A program made the translations under genes and the position numbers. The notes beneath the pieces are model-generated. The model saw only the letters and a program-made list of their open reading frames with translations. It searched no databases and was not told where the DNA came from. Positions 21,998 to 35,508 of a stretch of DNA of 64,000 nucleotides are shown in pieces. The DNA comes from Symsagittifera roscoffensis (taxonomy: Eukaryota; Xenacoelomorpha; Acoela; Convolutidae). How positions within the stretch are numbered: the first letter of the stretch is position 1; each line of letters starts with the position of its first letter. The stretch is taken from positions 75,234,213-75,298,212 of the forward strand of contig NC_087064.1 in NCBI RefSeq assembly GCF_963678635.1. Reading direction: 5' to 3'.

Positions 21998-24675
21998 CGT
22001 GGGCTAAAAAAATTATTATTTGAGACTGAAAAGCGGTGGTATGGGGTTGTTCTATAATTTGTTCATATGTATTTTCATCTAGTGAATGGTGTGTCATTAT
22101 ATGTTGAATGGGACTTTGTGATATGGTTGGTCTAAAATTTGGGTTATGTGTTATTGCTAAATTTCGAAAATTTCGTGGGACTAGGGATAATGGATGGTTA
22201 TGTGGTAGGGGTGGTAACTGTGGTGCTGTAGGCGTTATGTCTACATTGTTATGTTCTTCGTCATATGTGTTCTGTCTTGTTGCTATTTTTGTGTTGTATT
22301 CTTTTATTTGTGCGTCTAAAAGAATTTTGTTTATTGATGATGAAAAAATTCCAAAAAATCCTGCAAATAGTATGCGTGCTACACTTGCTTGTCTATTTAC
22401 TTGTGTGTGTATAGCGCATGTATTGTAGATTCCTTTTAAGAGTGAAAAAAGAAATCCTATAAAGTTAAACATTGCGTATAAAATAGTTAATTTTTCTAAA
22501 ATGTAATAGGGCCATCCTAGAAAATCAAGAATTTCATTTTTGAGTGTAACAAAGCTAAAAATATTTATAGGTGAGATATCTTGTGGTCGGTATTTTTCAC
22601 CGTTTAGATATATATGGTCTTTAATGTCTTTAAAATATCCGCTATAATCTTGTGTATAAATATCTGCAAATCCTGCGGTTTCGGCAAGTTTGCGTAAGTT
22701 TTGGTCAATTGATTGTCTTTGTATAGTGTCCATTTGTGTTAATAATTCTTGGAATTGTTGTGTTCTAATGTGATGTTGGATATCGGATTTTGAATAAATT
22801 CCAATTGATTGTAGGTGCTGTAGGAATCGTTGTAGGTGTGTTGTAGGTGTGTCAATTCCAATCGTTGTAGGTGTGTCAACGAATATTTGGGTTTCGAGCA
22901 ATAGCTCTAATGCTTTCAGGTGAAAATTTTTTGAGTGATTGCATTAATGTGGGATATGGGGTAAGAAGGTAATATTTATCTTCATCAGGGTTCAGTTGTA
23001 CTACATTGTGGCTATTTTCTGATCCACATGGGACTGCGGTATCCCAGAAATAGGTTCGTCTTGAAAGTGTGTCAACGAAATGTACTTTATTCTTATAAAA
23101 GATAGGGATTCTTTTATAGCATCGTTTATCTTCAAAAACATATAGTGGTGATACTTTTTTGGTACAGGTATAAAACCATAAAATGTTTCCTTCGTAGTCT
23201 AAAAAATTTGATCTATTGCCTGATAGTAAATATCCTGCGTAGGGTATTTTTAATACTGCTAGTGCAAGTGATTGTAGGATTTGTGTCCTTTCTAATTCGC
23301 ATAGTTGGTGAAGTGTTTCTAATTCAGCGAGTGACATTTCTGGAAAAATGCGGCTAATTGTGTAGTCTAATTTCATATCTAGGTGAATATTATAGTGGAT
23401 ATTACCGAAATATGTACTATTCATTAGTGATAGTTCTTGTAAACGTGTGCTTCTAGTGTCATGGGGTTTTAGATGTCCACCAGGTTGACCTTTACTTGTT
23501 TGAAAACTAACTGGTATATATGATGTTCCTTCGTTTATAGGATGACTTGTGGCGTATGGGTCGATTTTTATTTTTCCAGTGGTCATGTCGAATTCTTTTT
23601 TGTATTCAACTAATATTTCGGAGTATTGTGTTTTGTGAAGTGGGTTTCTGTATTTACATGCAAGTTCTGTTTCTTGATATATTTGAAAACGTGTCAATTT
23701 ATTTTCTATATTGTGTATGTTCCTAAAATTAGAACTTTGTTTTCGTGATGGATTTACTTGTTCATATGGAATTGACTGTATAAAATTTTTTTCGTGAAAT
23801 TTTATCATACGAGCGTGTATTTTTGCTACTTGAAATGTTGTACATGTGTCTTCGGGGAACCAAACAATTGTTGCTTGTGTTCGTGTTGTAGGGTCACAAT
23901 AGCCTTGATCGTTTTTACAAGGTAATCTAATTCCTTGATAGATCATGGTGTTGTCAGATAAATCGCGTGTGAGTTGTATTTTTTCGAGTTGTATTTTCCA
24001 ATCGAAAAACATTATTTCTTGGTATCCTTTATTTTTTGTGTCTGCTTTGCAGTTTGATGGGTTATTTATACCAATATGTGGTATCCAGTGTTTATCGTGT
24101 ATGTCATAAGTTAATCTTCCGTGTGCGCCGTTGTATGGGTATTTTTCATCTAATTTTATATGTCCTTGATATCTTTCAAGTTCTGCTTGATGTACACAAT
24201 CTGAAAAAACTTGGAAATATACTAACTTTCTATCTGTGTTTTTATTTTTTGTGATATTTAGTCTGAGTAACTCGTTTTTACAATCTTCGGGATGGAGATG
24301 TAAAAGTCGTTCGATATTACTCTGGTAGAATGATTCGTGGTCAAGTCGGTTTTTATTTCCATTAGAGACTTGTGAACAATGTACTTTCTTTTCAGAAAAT
24401 GTTGCTGTGAATTTATATCCTATAACTGTTGTTGCTCGGGCTTTTGAATAAAGTGTCGCTATTACATTTGTTGTTTCTATGGCTTGTGGTTCTGTTTCGC
24501 ATTGTGATACTTGATTTATTGCATATTTGTGTAGTGTTTTTTGTTCGTTTTCTTCACAATCGTAATGTGTTACTAATGAATCTTGGGGTCCTGTGCGGGG
24601 GGAAGGGTTTATGTTTTGATTGGAGGTTACTAGAAAAAAGAGTTGGAGAAAAATTAATATTTTTAGAATATACAT
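21994..24675 (-). pseudogene. Envelope-like glycoprotein of retroelement copy 1, frameshifted
   Basis: Counterpart of the 872-aa env ORF of copy 2. It keeps the signal peptide, the cysteine-rich ectodomain and the membrane region. Around 22,810-22,870 short repeats of 'gttgtaggtgtgt' interrupt the frame, splitting it into a 599-aa N-terminal piece and a C-terminal piece. One T is also missing near 22,016 compared with copy 2, which shifts the last residues. It is therefore not expected to make a full glycoprotein. Confidence 0.85.
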
Positions 24676-25778
24676 GTGTATGACAATCCTGAGTATGGGT
24701 TATAAAATGTGATGTAACCAATTGTCTTTTTGGTATATCTGTCGTATTTGTATATTACTTTAGTTGTTATAAATGGTGGTGGTAGGGATTGAGCTGTTAT
24801 ATTTGGTGGGTTTAATGGATAGGGATGTTGAGTAATGTTGTTTAATTTAACCGTGATTTCAAATTTTAGTTGTAAACTATTTTGTTGGAGTATTTGGATG
24901 TTATGATCACGAATGTCGTCGTGGATGTCTTGTCTATATTGTAGTCTATTTAGTGCCCAGTTGTGGAGTCGGTTACTTTCTGGGTGTTGTCCAAATAATG
25001 GTGGAGGTGCTGTGAATGTATTCGAGTCTAGTCTTAAAGGAATATTTGTTGATGATTGTTCTCGGTATCTAGCGTCGAGGTTATTTGGGAAATTGAAGTT
25101 AAAAGGCGTTGGTGAAATCTGGCTGATTGATGGTGTTGATGGTAGTGATAATGTTTCTGGTAGTGATGAGGATGTTGTTGTATCCGTAGAAATATCTATT
25201 GGATCATTGATTAAATTTGGTTCACCTTGTGTGAATGAATGTGTTGTCCAATATGGTAGTCGTGATGTTTGGTTTGTAGGGTTAAAGGGATTTTCACGTA
25301 TTTGTTCAGATGTTGGTGTTGAACCTAAGTAATCTGAGGGTAGGCTTGAGGTGCTACGTTGTGAAAGAAGCGTAGGGGTTTCTGGTAATATAGCGATGGT
25401 GTTTTCTGGAGTACTTTGTGATGGTGATTGGGGTATATCAAAATGAACTCGGGGAGTTTGAAAATTTCTGTTTCGTCAAGGATGTATAATTTGTCTGTTT
25501 ATTTCGACTGTATTTTGGTTTTGACTAGGATTTCGTATTCTACTGAATTCTTGTGGTAATGTTGGGTATAAGTTATATGTTGGTTCACTTAGAGGTGCTT
25601 GTCGTTGAACTGGTTCTAGTGGTTCTGATAAGCCAGCGTGTCGTTCTTCAAAGGTATATGGGTTATCTTGAAAGGAAATTCGTGTAGATGTTTGGGGGTT
25701 TTGGGTAGTTGAAGGTGTTGTTGGGTTAGCTTGGGATGATGTCGGTGAAGACTGACTGTGTGACTGTTGGTTAGCAAT
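24663..25778 (-). pseudogene. ATG-less ORF6 of retroelement copy 1, one internal stop
   Basis: Counterpart of the 377-codon frame at 49,683-50,816 in copy 2. It opens right after a TAA, has no ATG, and overlaps the env start codon at its 3' end. A single TGA (25,476-25,478) interrupts it about 100 codons in; the rest is open. The Pro/Ser/Thr/Gln-rich N-terminal part and the conserved C-terminal 150 residues are recognisable. Confidence 0.7.
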
Positions 25779-25992
25779 TTATGATAGGTTTTGATCTATT
25801 CTTTTTGTGAAAAAATTTATGTTTATTATAGTATTCTTCTAGAAAAAGAATTAGGAGGATTGTTGCTAGGGCGAATGTGATGATTGCTTTCTTTATACAT
25901 TTGCATATTGCCAAGATGAGGGATGATAGAAATGTTATAAAAATTACAAATAGTAAGAAAATATCTGTTCTACTAAAAATGGTTCGTATCAT
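25771..25992 (-). CDS. Small membrane protein ORF5, retroelement copy 1
   Basis: A 73-aa frame with two hydrophobic segments (about residues 12-29 and 36-52), separated by a short Cys/Lys stretch (CKCIKK), and a charged tail. The start ATG overlaps the stop of the preceding small ORF in the sequence ATGA (25,989-25,992). The copy 2 version is 62 aa because its stop comes earlier. No homology recognised; size and two hairpin-like helices resemble viral small membrane proteins, but that is inference. Confidence 0.6.
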   Translation of the reverse strand: MIRTIFSRTDIFLLFVIFITFLSSLILAICKCIKKAIITFALATILLILFLEEYYNKHKFFHKKNRSKPIINC

Positions 25993-26219
25993 TTAGATAA
26001 GTTTTGTGAATCGTACCTGTGGATATAGTCAATAGCTTTTGAAAGCTGAAGGTATAGTTCAAATATGGAATAGAAAATTAAAAAAATATTGCAAAAAATG
26101 ATTAAGATTATTACAAAAGATTCAAAGGTATCAAAAAGAAATATGATTAAAAGTTTAAATATCGTTAAAAAGTTTATGAGAATGTTAAGAATTATGTTGA
26201 CTGGTCGAGAGAAGAGCAT
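25989..26219 (-). CDS. Small membrane protein ORF4, retroelement copy 1
   Basis: A 76-aa frame dominated by Phe, Ile and Leu, with one or two membrane-spanning stretches in the middle (FLFDTFESFVIILIIFCNIF) and a polar C-terminus (DYIHRYDSQNLSK). It is preserved in both element copies at the same place between pol and the env block. Its stop overlaps the start of ORF5 as ATGA. Function unknown. Confidence 0.6.
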   Translation of the reverse strand: MLFSRPVNIILNILINFLTIFKLLIIFLFDTFESFVIILIIFCNIFLIFYSIFELYLQLSKAIDYIHRYDSQNLSK

Positions 26220-26813
26220 TTAAGAAATGGCTTCTTGATCGAATATTTTTTGTTGTTTGAGGCAATTTTCAAGTGTCGTCGAATTATTTATTGGTTTTTT
26301 GACAAGTGGGTTGAGTTTTGTGAAAAATTGTTGGGGGCAAATTTTATGGTGATTGGGAGGTCTTCTTTTTCTTTATTTTTATTTGTCAAATGATCTAGGG
26401 TATTTTTGAGATTTTTATACTTTAGGCTAATTAAAATGGTCGTTCTTTTACTTTTGGCTAAGTTAACAGATTTGTTTTGGGGGGTATTTGAGGTCTGAGT
26501 TGGGGAAATATTGTTGATCTTTGGGTTATTAGATAAGGGAGGGTTATGATATTATGGTGATATTTATTTTAGTTGTCAAGTTGGGGTGGTTTGCTTATTT
26601 TTGACCTGGAGGTCGCAAAGTTATGGTTATAGATATGCCTGGAGTTTTATATCGTTCGTCTAGTTGATCTGTGTTAGAGTTAGAGAAGGTGACGGATTGG
26701 ATGAATCCTATTGGCTAATTATGAACTAGAATCGCTGCGTGTTTGTCAGCATGTTGTTTTGAAAAATGAAAGTTCAAAATATTTCAGAGGTGCAAAAATT
26801 ATTAAATATAAAA
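26220..26813 (-). other. Spacer between pol and the env block, copy 1
   Basis: About 590 bp without a supported frame in either copy. On the element strand it contains a pyrimidine-rich stretch (CCTCAAATACCCCCCAAA), which could belong to a splice acceptor for a subgenomic env-block mRNA. No decisive signal. Confidence 0.4.
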
Positions 26814-29800
26814 TTAAAGCTGTTTTTGAAATTCGACTTTCTTTAATATTTTAGATTGTGGAATGAATGTTTTATAGTTTTTACGTGGTTGATTTCTAAG
26901 TCGTGATGACTCTCTATGTTCTGATTTGTCGATTTGTTCTTGGGGTATTATTTTTTTTGTCATTTTTCTATTTTTTCTTTCTTTTTGAGGTGTATTTTGA
27001 TCTAGCTTTTTTGTATTGTTTTTCGTTGTAGTTGATTTTTTATTTTGGTTTTCGAGGTGAATGTCATGTTGTTCCTTTGTTTTATTTTCCATATGTGGGT
27101 TATTTTGAATAATTTTTAAACCTGTGAAAGAATATAATTGAGTTAGTTCGCGTAGTGCGTATTCTTTTGGGTAATAAGGTAATAGGTTGTTTCGATGTTG
27201 AACAATTTCTTTTTGGTCTGAGTCGGTGATTTTATATGTTACATCAGTGGGTTTGGCAATTATTTGGTATGGTCCTTTACGAAGGGGTTGTAATTTTTTA
27301 GAGATTCCTTTTTGAGTGTTAAAATTGGGTATTAAAACAAATGATCCAATTTTTAAATCGGAGGCTGGTGTAAAGCGTGAATTTATTTGTTCATTAATGT
27401 TTTGCCTTTGTAACAACTTTTTTGTTACTTTTTGGTAAATTTCATTGTGTTTTTTATCTCTGTTTAAAATCCATTTGGTGTGTGTACCGGAGGCTAATTT
27501 AAGAATTTGTGGGTGATGAAAATGATCTTCATCGTGTGTGTGTAAAGGTAGGTTATAACAAATTGAGTCTTTATTCGGTTGACAATAACTTTGTGCATTT
27601 TTATGAGAGTTTGCTGTAAACAGAATTGGTTTGCGTGGCTTTTGATTAAAAACCATTTCATATGGTGACATTCCTAGAGTTGTCGTGATTTGTGAATTAT
27701 ATGCTAAGGGAAATAGTTTTACATCTGCTGACCATTCGGTGTATCTTGTATCATTTCCATTGATGATACATCTAAGATATTCTTGTAGTGAACGGTTCAT
27801 ACCTTCGACTAAGCCGTTTGTCCAAGGTGCGTGAGATGTACGTGGTTTGTGTTTGATGTTATATAAATGACATAGTGTGATGATTTCATTATTTATGAAT
27901 TCTGTACCGTTGTCTGTAACTAAAATTTCTGGTAGTCCGAATTTGGCTATCCAGTGTGCATAAAGTGTTGTGTAAGCGTAATAAGCGTTACAATGTGGTA
28001 CTGGGTTAAGTGCTACATAATGTGTAAATGCGTCAACAATTACCATAATGTAGGAATTTCTTTCGGATGAGGGTGAAATTGGTCCTTTTGTATCGAATGA
28101 AATACGGTGGTTAAAGTACAATATTTGTCCTATAAAATCTTGTTTTTGTGCTATTTGTTTTTGATTTGGATAAGGTTTATTTAGCTGACATACTATACAA
28201 TCATTGCATAGTACTTTTATCCAAATTGGTGCATTTGGAAAATAAAGGTTTTGTATGAAATTTGAATATGTTTTCTCTGATCCAGAGTGTCCTTTAATGT
28301 TTTGTGTATGTGAAATATTAAAAGCTATAAGAATCATACTTAGAGGGAGAGAGGGAACTGTAGATTCATTTAATTGGTATTCTAGAAGGTCTGTGTTTTC
28401 ATTAATTGTTGTATTATTAAATTTTCGAAAATATCGGAGGAGTGTTTTATTTCCTAAAATAGTTGTATCTGCCTTGACGGGTTTAGTTTTATATTTGTGC
28501 CATGATTTTAGTTGTCTAATTACTGGGTCATGATTTTGATATTGTTTCAAAGTATTAATTGTAATTTTATCTGTTGGGGGGAGAAAAATGTTTTCAATTT
28601 CTAATTTAGATAAAGGAATTGTATCAAGTGGGTCATGGAGGTCAAAAACTTGATTTATTGTGTATTTTGAATCGTTTGTTTGTGGTCCTGATAAATTTAT
28701 TTCATCAGTTAGATTTTCTTTTTCAATTAATGGAAGAAGGTCTTTTTTATGCGGGTGTTGTTTTACTCTTTTTTGTTGGGTGTTATTTTTTATCCATTGT
28801 GAATATGGAATTGGTTTAAAAGTTGATGTTCCAAGTAGATCAACTTCGTAGTGGTTATTTTGGCAATCTAAATAAAGTGGGAAGTGTTGTAGATTATTTA
28901 TCTGTGATTGTTCAACGTCAGTTTTTACTGCATATTTGCATTCTAGTCGGGGTGATGTTTCGTTTTCTGCCAGGTAGAATTTTATATTTTTGGGTATTTC
29001 AACTGTAGTTTTACGTGTAAGTAATTCAGGTTGTGTATTTCGACTTAAAGTGTCTGGTAATGCAAGATTCTTTCCTGCTGTCCAAACTATATGTAAGTTT
29101 GGGAATTTCATTAGAATTAATTAAAATCTATAAACTCGGTGATTTGGATTGGATTTTTGTGTAAAGAGAAAGATGATTGGTTTGTGATCTGTAAATAGAA
29201 CTGTTGGATGTTTTGATCCAAGTATCAGAAATTCATATTCTGTTAGTGTATATATTATGGCTGTACATTCTCTCATTAGAGTTGAGAGTCGTAGCTCTGT
29301 TTGAGCGAATAATCGAGAATTTGCTTGTACCATGCTGGTTCATTTTGTTTGTACCATTGTGTGATTGTAATAATGCTGCGCCAATGCCAAAATTCGAAGC
29401 ATCGCACATTGCATAGAATGGTTGATTTGGATCTGGAATTGTATTCGAAATTTGTTCAGTTAAGAGTTTTTTAATTTCTTCAAATCGTGCTTGATGTTCT
29501 GTGTTCCATTCAAAATTATTTTGTTGTCTAAGTATATTATAGAATGGTCTTAGGTATAATTGCATTTTATAGACATATTTGCTTAAAAAGTTTAACATTC
29601 CAAGGAATTCTTGGATTTTCTTTTTGTTTGTTGGTGGTTGGAGCTTCTGAATAGCATCAATGCGTGATTTTAATGGAGTGATTGTTTTTCTTTCTATATT
29701 ATGTCCTAAGAATTTAACTCTTGTTAAAAAGAAGTGTGATTTATCGGGGGCGGCCTTCAGATTTTTTTTCTGAAGTATTTTGTGATAGTGTTCTAAAACA

Positions 29801-32800
29801 TTGAACATTTCTTCTTTTGTTTGTGATTGCATAAAAACATCGTCTAAATAGGTGATTGCGTTTTTCTTGAGTATTAGTGGTCTAAAAATTCTGCTCATAA
29901 AAGCTGAAAATGCTGCTGGTCCTATGGATATTCCATAGAATAGGCGGTTGAATCATATTGCTGATTTCCAATAACAAATTGTGTTAAGCGTCGCGATTGT
30001 TCATCTAGTGGCATTTGATTATATGCACTATTCATATCTGCGGTTGTAAAGTATTTTCCGTTTATTTTTGCTAAAATAACTTGTATTGGTTCAATAGGCC
30101 AATTGCATTTTGATTCGTCTATTAGTGAATTAAGGTATCTAGCGTCTAGAACTATTTTTAATGATTCTCCTTTTGCTAGGATGATATCAGGGTTGATAAA
30201 TGTGTTACCTTTTGGTTGTTCTTCTTTGTTTACCGGTGATATAATTTTGTATTGTTCTAAAATATCGAGTAATCTGTTTACTTTATCGTGTAAGTTAATT
30301 GGTACTTTACTTGCTCTTTGTTTTTTGAAAACTGCGTCAGGTTTTAATGGGAGATGTAGTGAAGAGCTGATTTTGCCAACATCAAATTTGGATGTTGCAT
30401 AGACTGATGAATATTTTATTAGCTGTTTGGCTAATTTATCAAATTCGTCTTGTGTTATTTGTGAATGTTGGAAGTTAAGCATTGTTAAAAATTTCTGTTG
30501 ATTCTCTGTATAGTTATTTATGTTGAATGTAGGTTTGAAATATGGGGTTTTTGTGAGATAATCTGTATTTCTTTTTTCATTACTTATTATATTATTTATG
30601 GATAATTCTTCATTAAGAATTGTGGATTGACAAATATCTAATAATTGGAGTATATTATTTACGCGGTATGCTTTTTCGTGTATTGGTGATATCGTAGCGT
30701 TGGTTTCGCAATAGCCTAAAAGTCCTAAAGGTAATGTTATTTGATAGGGTGTATTGTTGTATACATGTAGAGAAATAATATCTGAATTCGAGTTTTTCAA
30801 ATATTTTATGGATGAGATTGTGATTTTGAAAAACTTATGGATAGGTTTGAATTCAAAATCTGACATATAGAGTTGTTGTTTATTTTGTTTTTTATCATAT
30901 TGGTGAACTTGTTTTATTGAAAAATTATATATGTTTCCTGATAGTGGTTTCAGGTGTTTTCTTTGTTGGTTATATATTGGAGAAAATTTTGAAAAGAATA
31001 GTGGTTGTTTATTTAATCTTTGAAAAAATGTTAGGGATGTGTCTTTTGTTTTTGTGTATTTATCTTTTATTAGTATTTTACTATTCAAGATGTTAATTGT
31101 TGGTATATATTTAGAGATAAATGGTATTCCAATGATATTGTGTTTAATATCAGTGATATGAAATATTTGTTTAAATGGTTTATTTAAAATTTTATTCTGC
31201 TCTTTTGTTCTTGTGGGGAGAAGAAATAATTGAATTTTTCCATAGTTTACCAATGTTGATTCTTGTGCTGTTGCTAGTTTACTGGAGGTTTCAAGAGGCG
31301 TTAGTTTTGGGTGTAATGTTTTTATCTCATTCCATGTGGGAATGTTTATTATGTTTGATTCTGCTCCTGAATCAATTAAAAAATCAATTTCAAGATCTGG
31401 TTGTTGAAATTCTTTGTTTCTTGGACTTTCTAAAAGAAATGGTTTTGTCCAAATTTTTTCATTAGGTTGTTCTTTTTGTATATTTTGATAGATGTGATTT
31501 GTATTTAAGCATTTTGTTTTGTCATTTTTATTGGATTGATTTGTAGTGTTGATTTCGTTAGTTTCTTGTGTCGTTTGTGTGGAATGGATGGGTTCATTAT
31601 AATAATTGTGAAGGAGTTCTAATTGGTTTTCATATATATGTGATGAAAAAGGTTGTTCATATATAATAGGTTCGTAGTCATTTTCAACTGCTATCATATT
31701 GATGGAGATAGTGTTTTCTGTATCACTTTCTGAATCTGATGATCCACAGTTTATTTGATTTAGTTGTAGTGTATCATCTACTGTGTCATCAATACCTGGG
31801 GGGTCTGATGTTGTTTCCGGATTTCATTGTACTTGATTTATATGTCTTTGATGTTTAGGTGTACTACTTCTGTGGCGATTGTTGGAATTATTATAATGGT
31901 TATTATTTCTGTGTGGTGATTGGGAATAATTTCTATAACGATTATTATAACTTGAATGTCGATTTTGTGAATTGTTTCGTGATCTGTTTTGATAATTATC
32001 GTTTGATCTGTTATAGTTTGATCTGTTATATGAGTTATTCCTTGATCGATTGTTCGGGTAATTCTGATTTCGGTTGTTTGAATAACTTCTATTTCGATTA
32101 TTGGAGTAGTTTCTATTTCTATTATATGATGAGTTTCGTGATTGATTGTTTGGATAGTATTTATTCCTTGATTGGGAATTAGATCTAGAAACAAATTGTG
32201 TTGTATTTGAATTTGATCTGGAGTAGTTATTTCTACTATTTGGTCTATTGTAATGATTTTGTGATGAATTTTGTGTATTTCTTCGTTCTGGTGATCTTCC
32301 TCTATAACTTGAGTTATATGGTGATTGAGTTCTCGTGTAATTGGTATTGTTCGGAAGTGGTTTTCCAGAACTGTTGTTGCTGTATACATTTTTGTTCGGT
32401 AGATTTTGATCTTTTTTCATGTACTGATAGAATGATTTATTTGGTTCTTTATATTTTTGAGGTTTGTTTTGATTATCCTGTTGTTTTTGTCTACATTCAG
32501 AAATACTATGTCCGTATCGTCGGCAATAATTACACAATTTTTTGAAAGATGGTTTGCCTTTAAAGTTTGGGTGTTTTTCATAAATATTGAGTATTTCAGT
32601 GATTTTTTCAACGAGGTCTGTATCTGATTCCTGTATATTGTTGATGTTTGTGGTATTTGTTTCAATTCGGTTAACATATTGTAATTTCAGATTTTCTGTT
32701 TCTTCAAGTTTCATTGTGATTTCCGCTTGCTCTAGTTTGTCTACTAGTTTTCGAAAATCTAAATCAGGCTCTCGAATTGAGGAGGGATGGGATGCTCTCT

Positions 32801-35065
32801 TTTTTATTGCTATTTTCCTTAATTGAGGTGTTAAGGTCATCATTAAGATTTCTGTCATTTTTGTGTTTTTATAGTCAAGTGTATTTAATGAATATGCTTT
32901 TCGAACTAATGTTTCGATACGTACTGCTAATTTTTTGATGGTTTCATTTGGTAATCTGCGAATTTCATTACATAAAACTCTTTATTGTTGTTTGTTTCTT
33001 TCGGAGTCAAACATTTTTGAAAATTCTTGTGTAAATCTTTTCCAATTTGATTTTATTTCTATAGGCAATACTGAAAACCATTTTTGGGCTGCGCCGTCTA
33101 AGGTTTTCTGTATCAACAATGTGCGTCGATGTATCCAGTTTTGATGTAGTGGCGTATTAATTGGTTCAGGTCCTATATTTAAAATTAAATTTGCTGTTAC
33201 TGCATTTAAATAATCTTCTACAGAATATTCAGGGTCTGTTCCTGTGAATACCATTAATGGTTTGTTTGATGTTATTGATGATCCACCCATAAGGTATGGA
33301 TTCATTGTCATTTGTAATGATTCTGCTGCATTTGGCATTTGTGAAAAATTTGAAAGTTGATTTTTTATTATTTCGTGTTGTTGAAGGTAATATGGAAGAG
33401 GTATTTCATTTTGCATTTGTGTTGGTTGATATGAGTGTGTAATCATTGGGTTTTGTGGCTGAATTGGTTGAAAAGATTTTGTATTAATTGGGTTTTGCAT
33501 TTGTATTGGTTGTTGATTTTGTGTATCTATTTGATGTGGAGAAAAAATTCTATGATATGTATATGGTTTTTGCACTCCTTGTCCGCGATATTCTTGGGTA
33601 TATGGTGCAAATATATCTGGTTGTAAATAATCATCATCAGAGGATAGGTAATCCGTTTGATGAGGTGCTTGTTTTTTATTTTTATTCTGTTGAAAGAATG
33701 GGTAATTTTCACTACGATCCTGTGGAGGATGTGAATTAGTTTGAAAATTTACTGAGTTGGTTGTTGCCATTGGATTATCCCAATATCGAGATCTTATCTG
33801 ATTATTATTTTTTTTTCGTGGGGGATAGTTTGTTTTTGATGAAGGTGTGTAATTATAATTGTGTTCCGCAAAATTGTTTCTTGTGAACGTTCTGCGTGTT
33901 TTTGACGGTATTGTCATGGGTCTATATGTTTGATAATCCATTTGTGAATATTTTGGAGCAACCGAAGGTTTAACGGTTGATTGTAAGGTTACCTGTGCTA
34001 GTGAAGTGTTTGTATTTCTTGGTGTTGCTAAATTTGGACGTATCGGTGAAATACTTTGTTGTGTAGTTGTTGTTGTTTGGACAATTTCTTCATTTATGAA
34101 GTGTGATGGTGTCTGAATATCTTGTTGAGTGAGATTCCTAGTTCCATTAAGGTTTTCATTGTGTATGACGGTCGAATTTAAACTGTTATTTCGCGTATCA
34201 GGTAAAAATGTATTGTAGTTTAATGGTGTTGCATCAATGGTTAATGGTACTACTCTTACATAGTCTCTTGTATACGATATTGTACTTATTGCTTGACTTG
34301 AGATTGATTGTGGGATATTTATGAATGCATAATGAGACCATTCGGGGTCCCAAACGTAGTCTGATTGTTCTGTGATGGCGGTATCATCGTTTGAATTTTG
34401 AGGTCTAAAATTTTTTCTTGCTTGTGAAATTAAATCTATATTATGTGTGAAATAATCTATTATAAACCATGCCAAAATTTTTTGTAAGTCATGTTTTGTA
34501 TGTTGTGAAACTTCATTTTTAGTGAAATTTTCTTTAATTATATGTAGGAAAGTTGAAAATAGTGTGATTTCATGTCGTACCCTTATATGTTTAGATGTCT
34601 CTGTCGGTGAGACATTTGGGATTGGGATTTCGTTTTCTAATATTGAGATATAACTATATATTATTGCAAAAACTTCATTAGTAAATATGGAGTTTGCTCT
34701 TTGTGAGTTATGATATTGTATGCTTTTTATATATTCTGAGAATACTTTTGAAAATTCTAAATCATGGTCGTCTGTTTGAATTACATATTTGCGGTGATTC
34801 GGGTTTGGTGAGCTGAATTCTATGGTGTAGATTTCGTATTGTTGTGTCAAATTACATATATCTTTCAGATAGTGATCAATAATTTGTCTTTTGATTTTTA
34901 CATCTGGGAACTGTGCTTTACATGGGCTGATTCCGGGTTCAAATAAATTTAGGAGTAAATTCTTGCAAAAATCATGCTGTCCTCTATTATCGGGTGCATC
35001 TACGAGGAAGGGGTAGATATCGTCATCATCTGGACTATCTTCACTTGGAGTGTGTGTTGGCTCAT
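26814..35065 (-). pseudogene. Gag-Pol polyprotein of retroelement copy 1, multiply interrupted
   Basis: Counterpart of the intact 2,748-aa frame of copy 2. Breaks seen by comparison: a one-base indel at the second or third codon (near 35,060); stops near 32,982 in Gag and 31,827 after the Arg/Asn/Tyr-rich region; a one-base deletion in RT near 29,949; a short rearrangement in RNase H near 29,330; and a stop near 29,118. Between the breaks every domain is readable: the Gag capsid-like region, CCHC knuckle, protease DSGA, RT YLDD, RNase H and a DD35E integrase. It cannot make a functional polyprotein itself. Confidence 0.92.
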
Positions 35066-35508
35066 TTTTTTTGTTTAACGACTGTTAATAGGTAATTATC
35101 GATGTGTCTAATTGGTTGATTCCAATTATACAAATGTACTGGTTTGTGTTTATATTGCTTTTTTATTCTTCTTTTTCCTCTTTTTGATGAATTTGAAGTT
35201 GTTTCTGAGTCGGAAAAATATAATTGATCGTGAATGGGGCAATTTTTATCTATAGATTCTTTTAATTTATATAGTTCGTCTAAATTGCTGGCTTCTGATT
35301 CTGAAAATGCGTTTCTATTTTTGGAAAATCTTTTTCGTGTTATTTGTCTTTGTTTGGTTATTATTTTCCTTTTTAGTGTTTGTCGTTTTGTTCTAATATA
35401 TCCAACTGTTTGTGTATGAGGTGTGATTACAAGGTCGTATTTTTTGTTATCTATTTCACAGTTGTGTAAAACGATTGTTTGTTTGTTTCCTAGATTTTTA
35501 AATGACAT
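35062..35508 (-). CDS. Basic ORF1 of retroelement copy 1
   Basis: A 148-aa frame just upstream of gag and overlapping its ATG (the last codon and stop share AAATGA). It is rich in Lys and Arg, with a basic cluster around residues 40-60 and another near residue 113 (KRGKRRIKKQYKHK). Ser/Glu/Asp patches lie between them. Such composition suits a nuclear or RNA-binding accessory protein. No family recognised. The copy 2 form is 155 aa, differing mainly at the C-terminus. Confidence 0.65.
   Translation of the reverse strand: MSFKNLGNKQTIVLHNCEIDNKKYDLVITPHTQTVGYIRTKRQTLKRKIITKQRQITRKRFSKNRNAFSESEASNLDELYKLKESIDKNCPIHDQLYFSDSETTSNSSKRGKRRIKKQYKHKPVHLYNWNQPIRHIDNYLLTVVKQKK

Noticed and set aside
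24913-25332. 139-codon plus-strand frame in retroelement copy 1
   Set aside because: It is the antisense shadow of ORF6, which is open on the minus strand and conserved in copy 2.
25771-25785. Possible -1 frameshift slippery site between ORF5 and ORF6
   Set aside because: ORF6 is in the -1 frame relative to ORF5, but neither copy shows a standard X XXY YYZ heptamer at the junction, so I list frameshifting only as one option.
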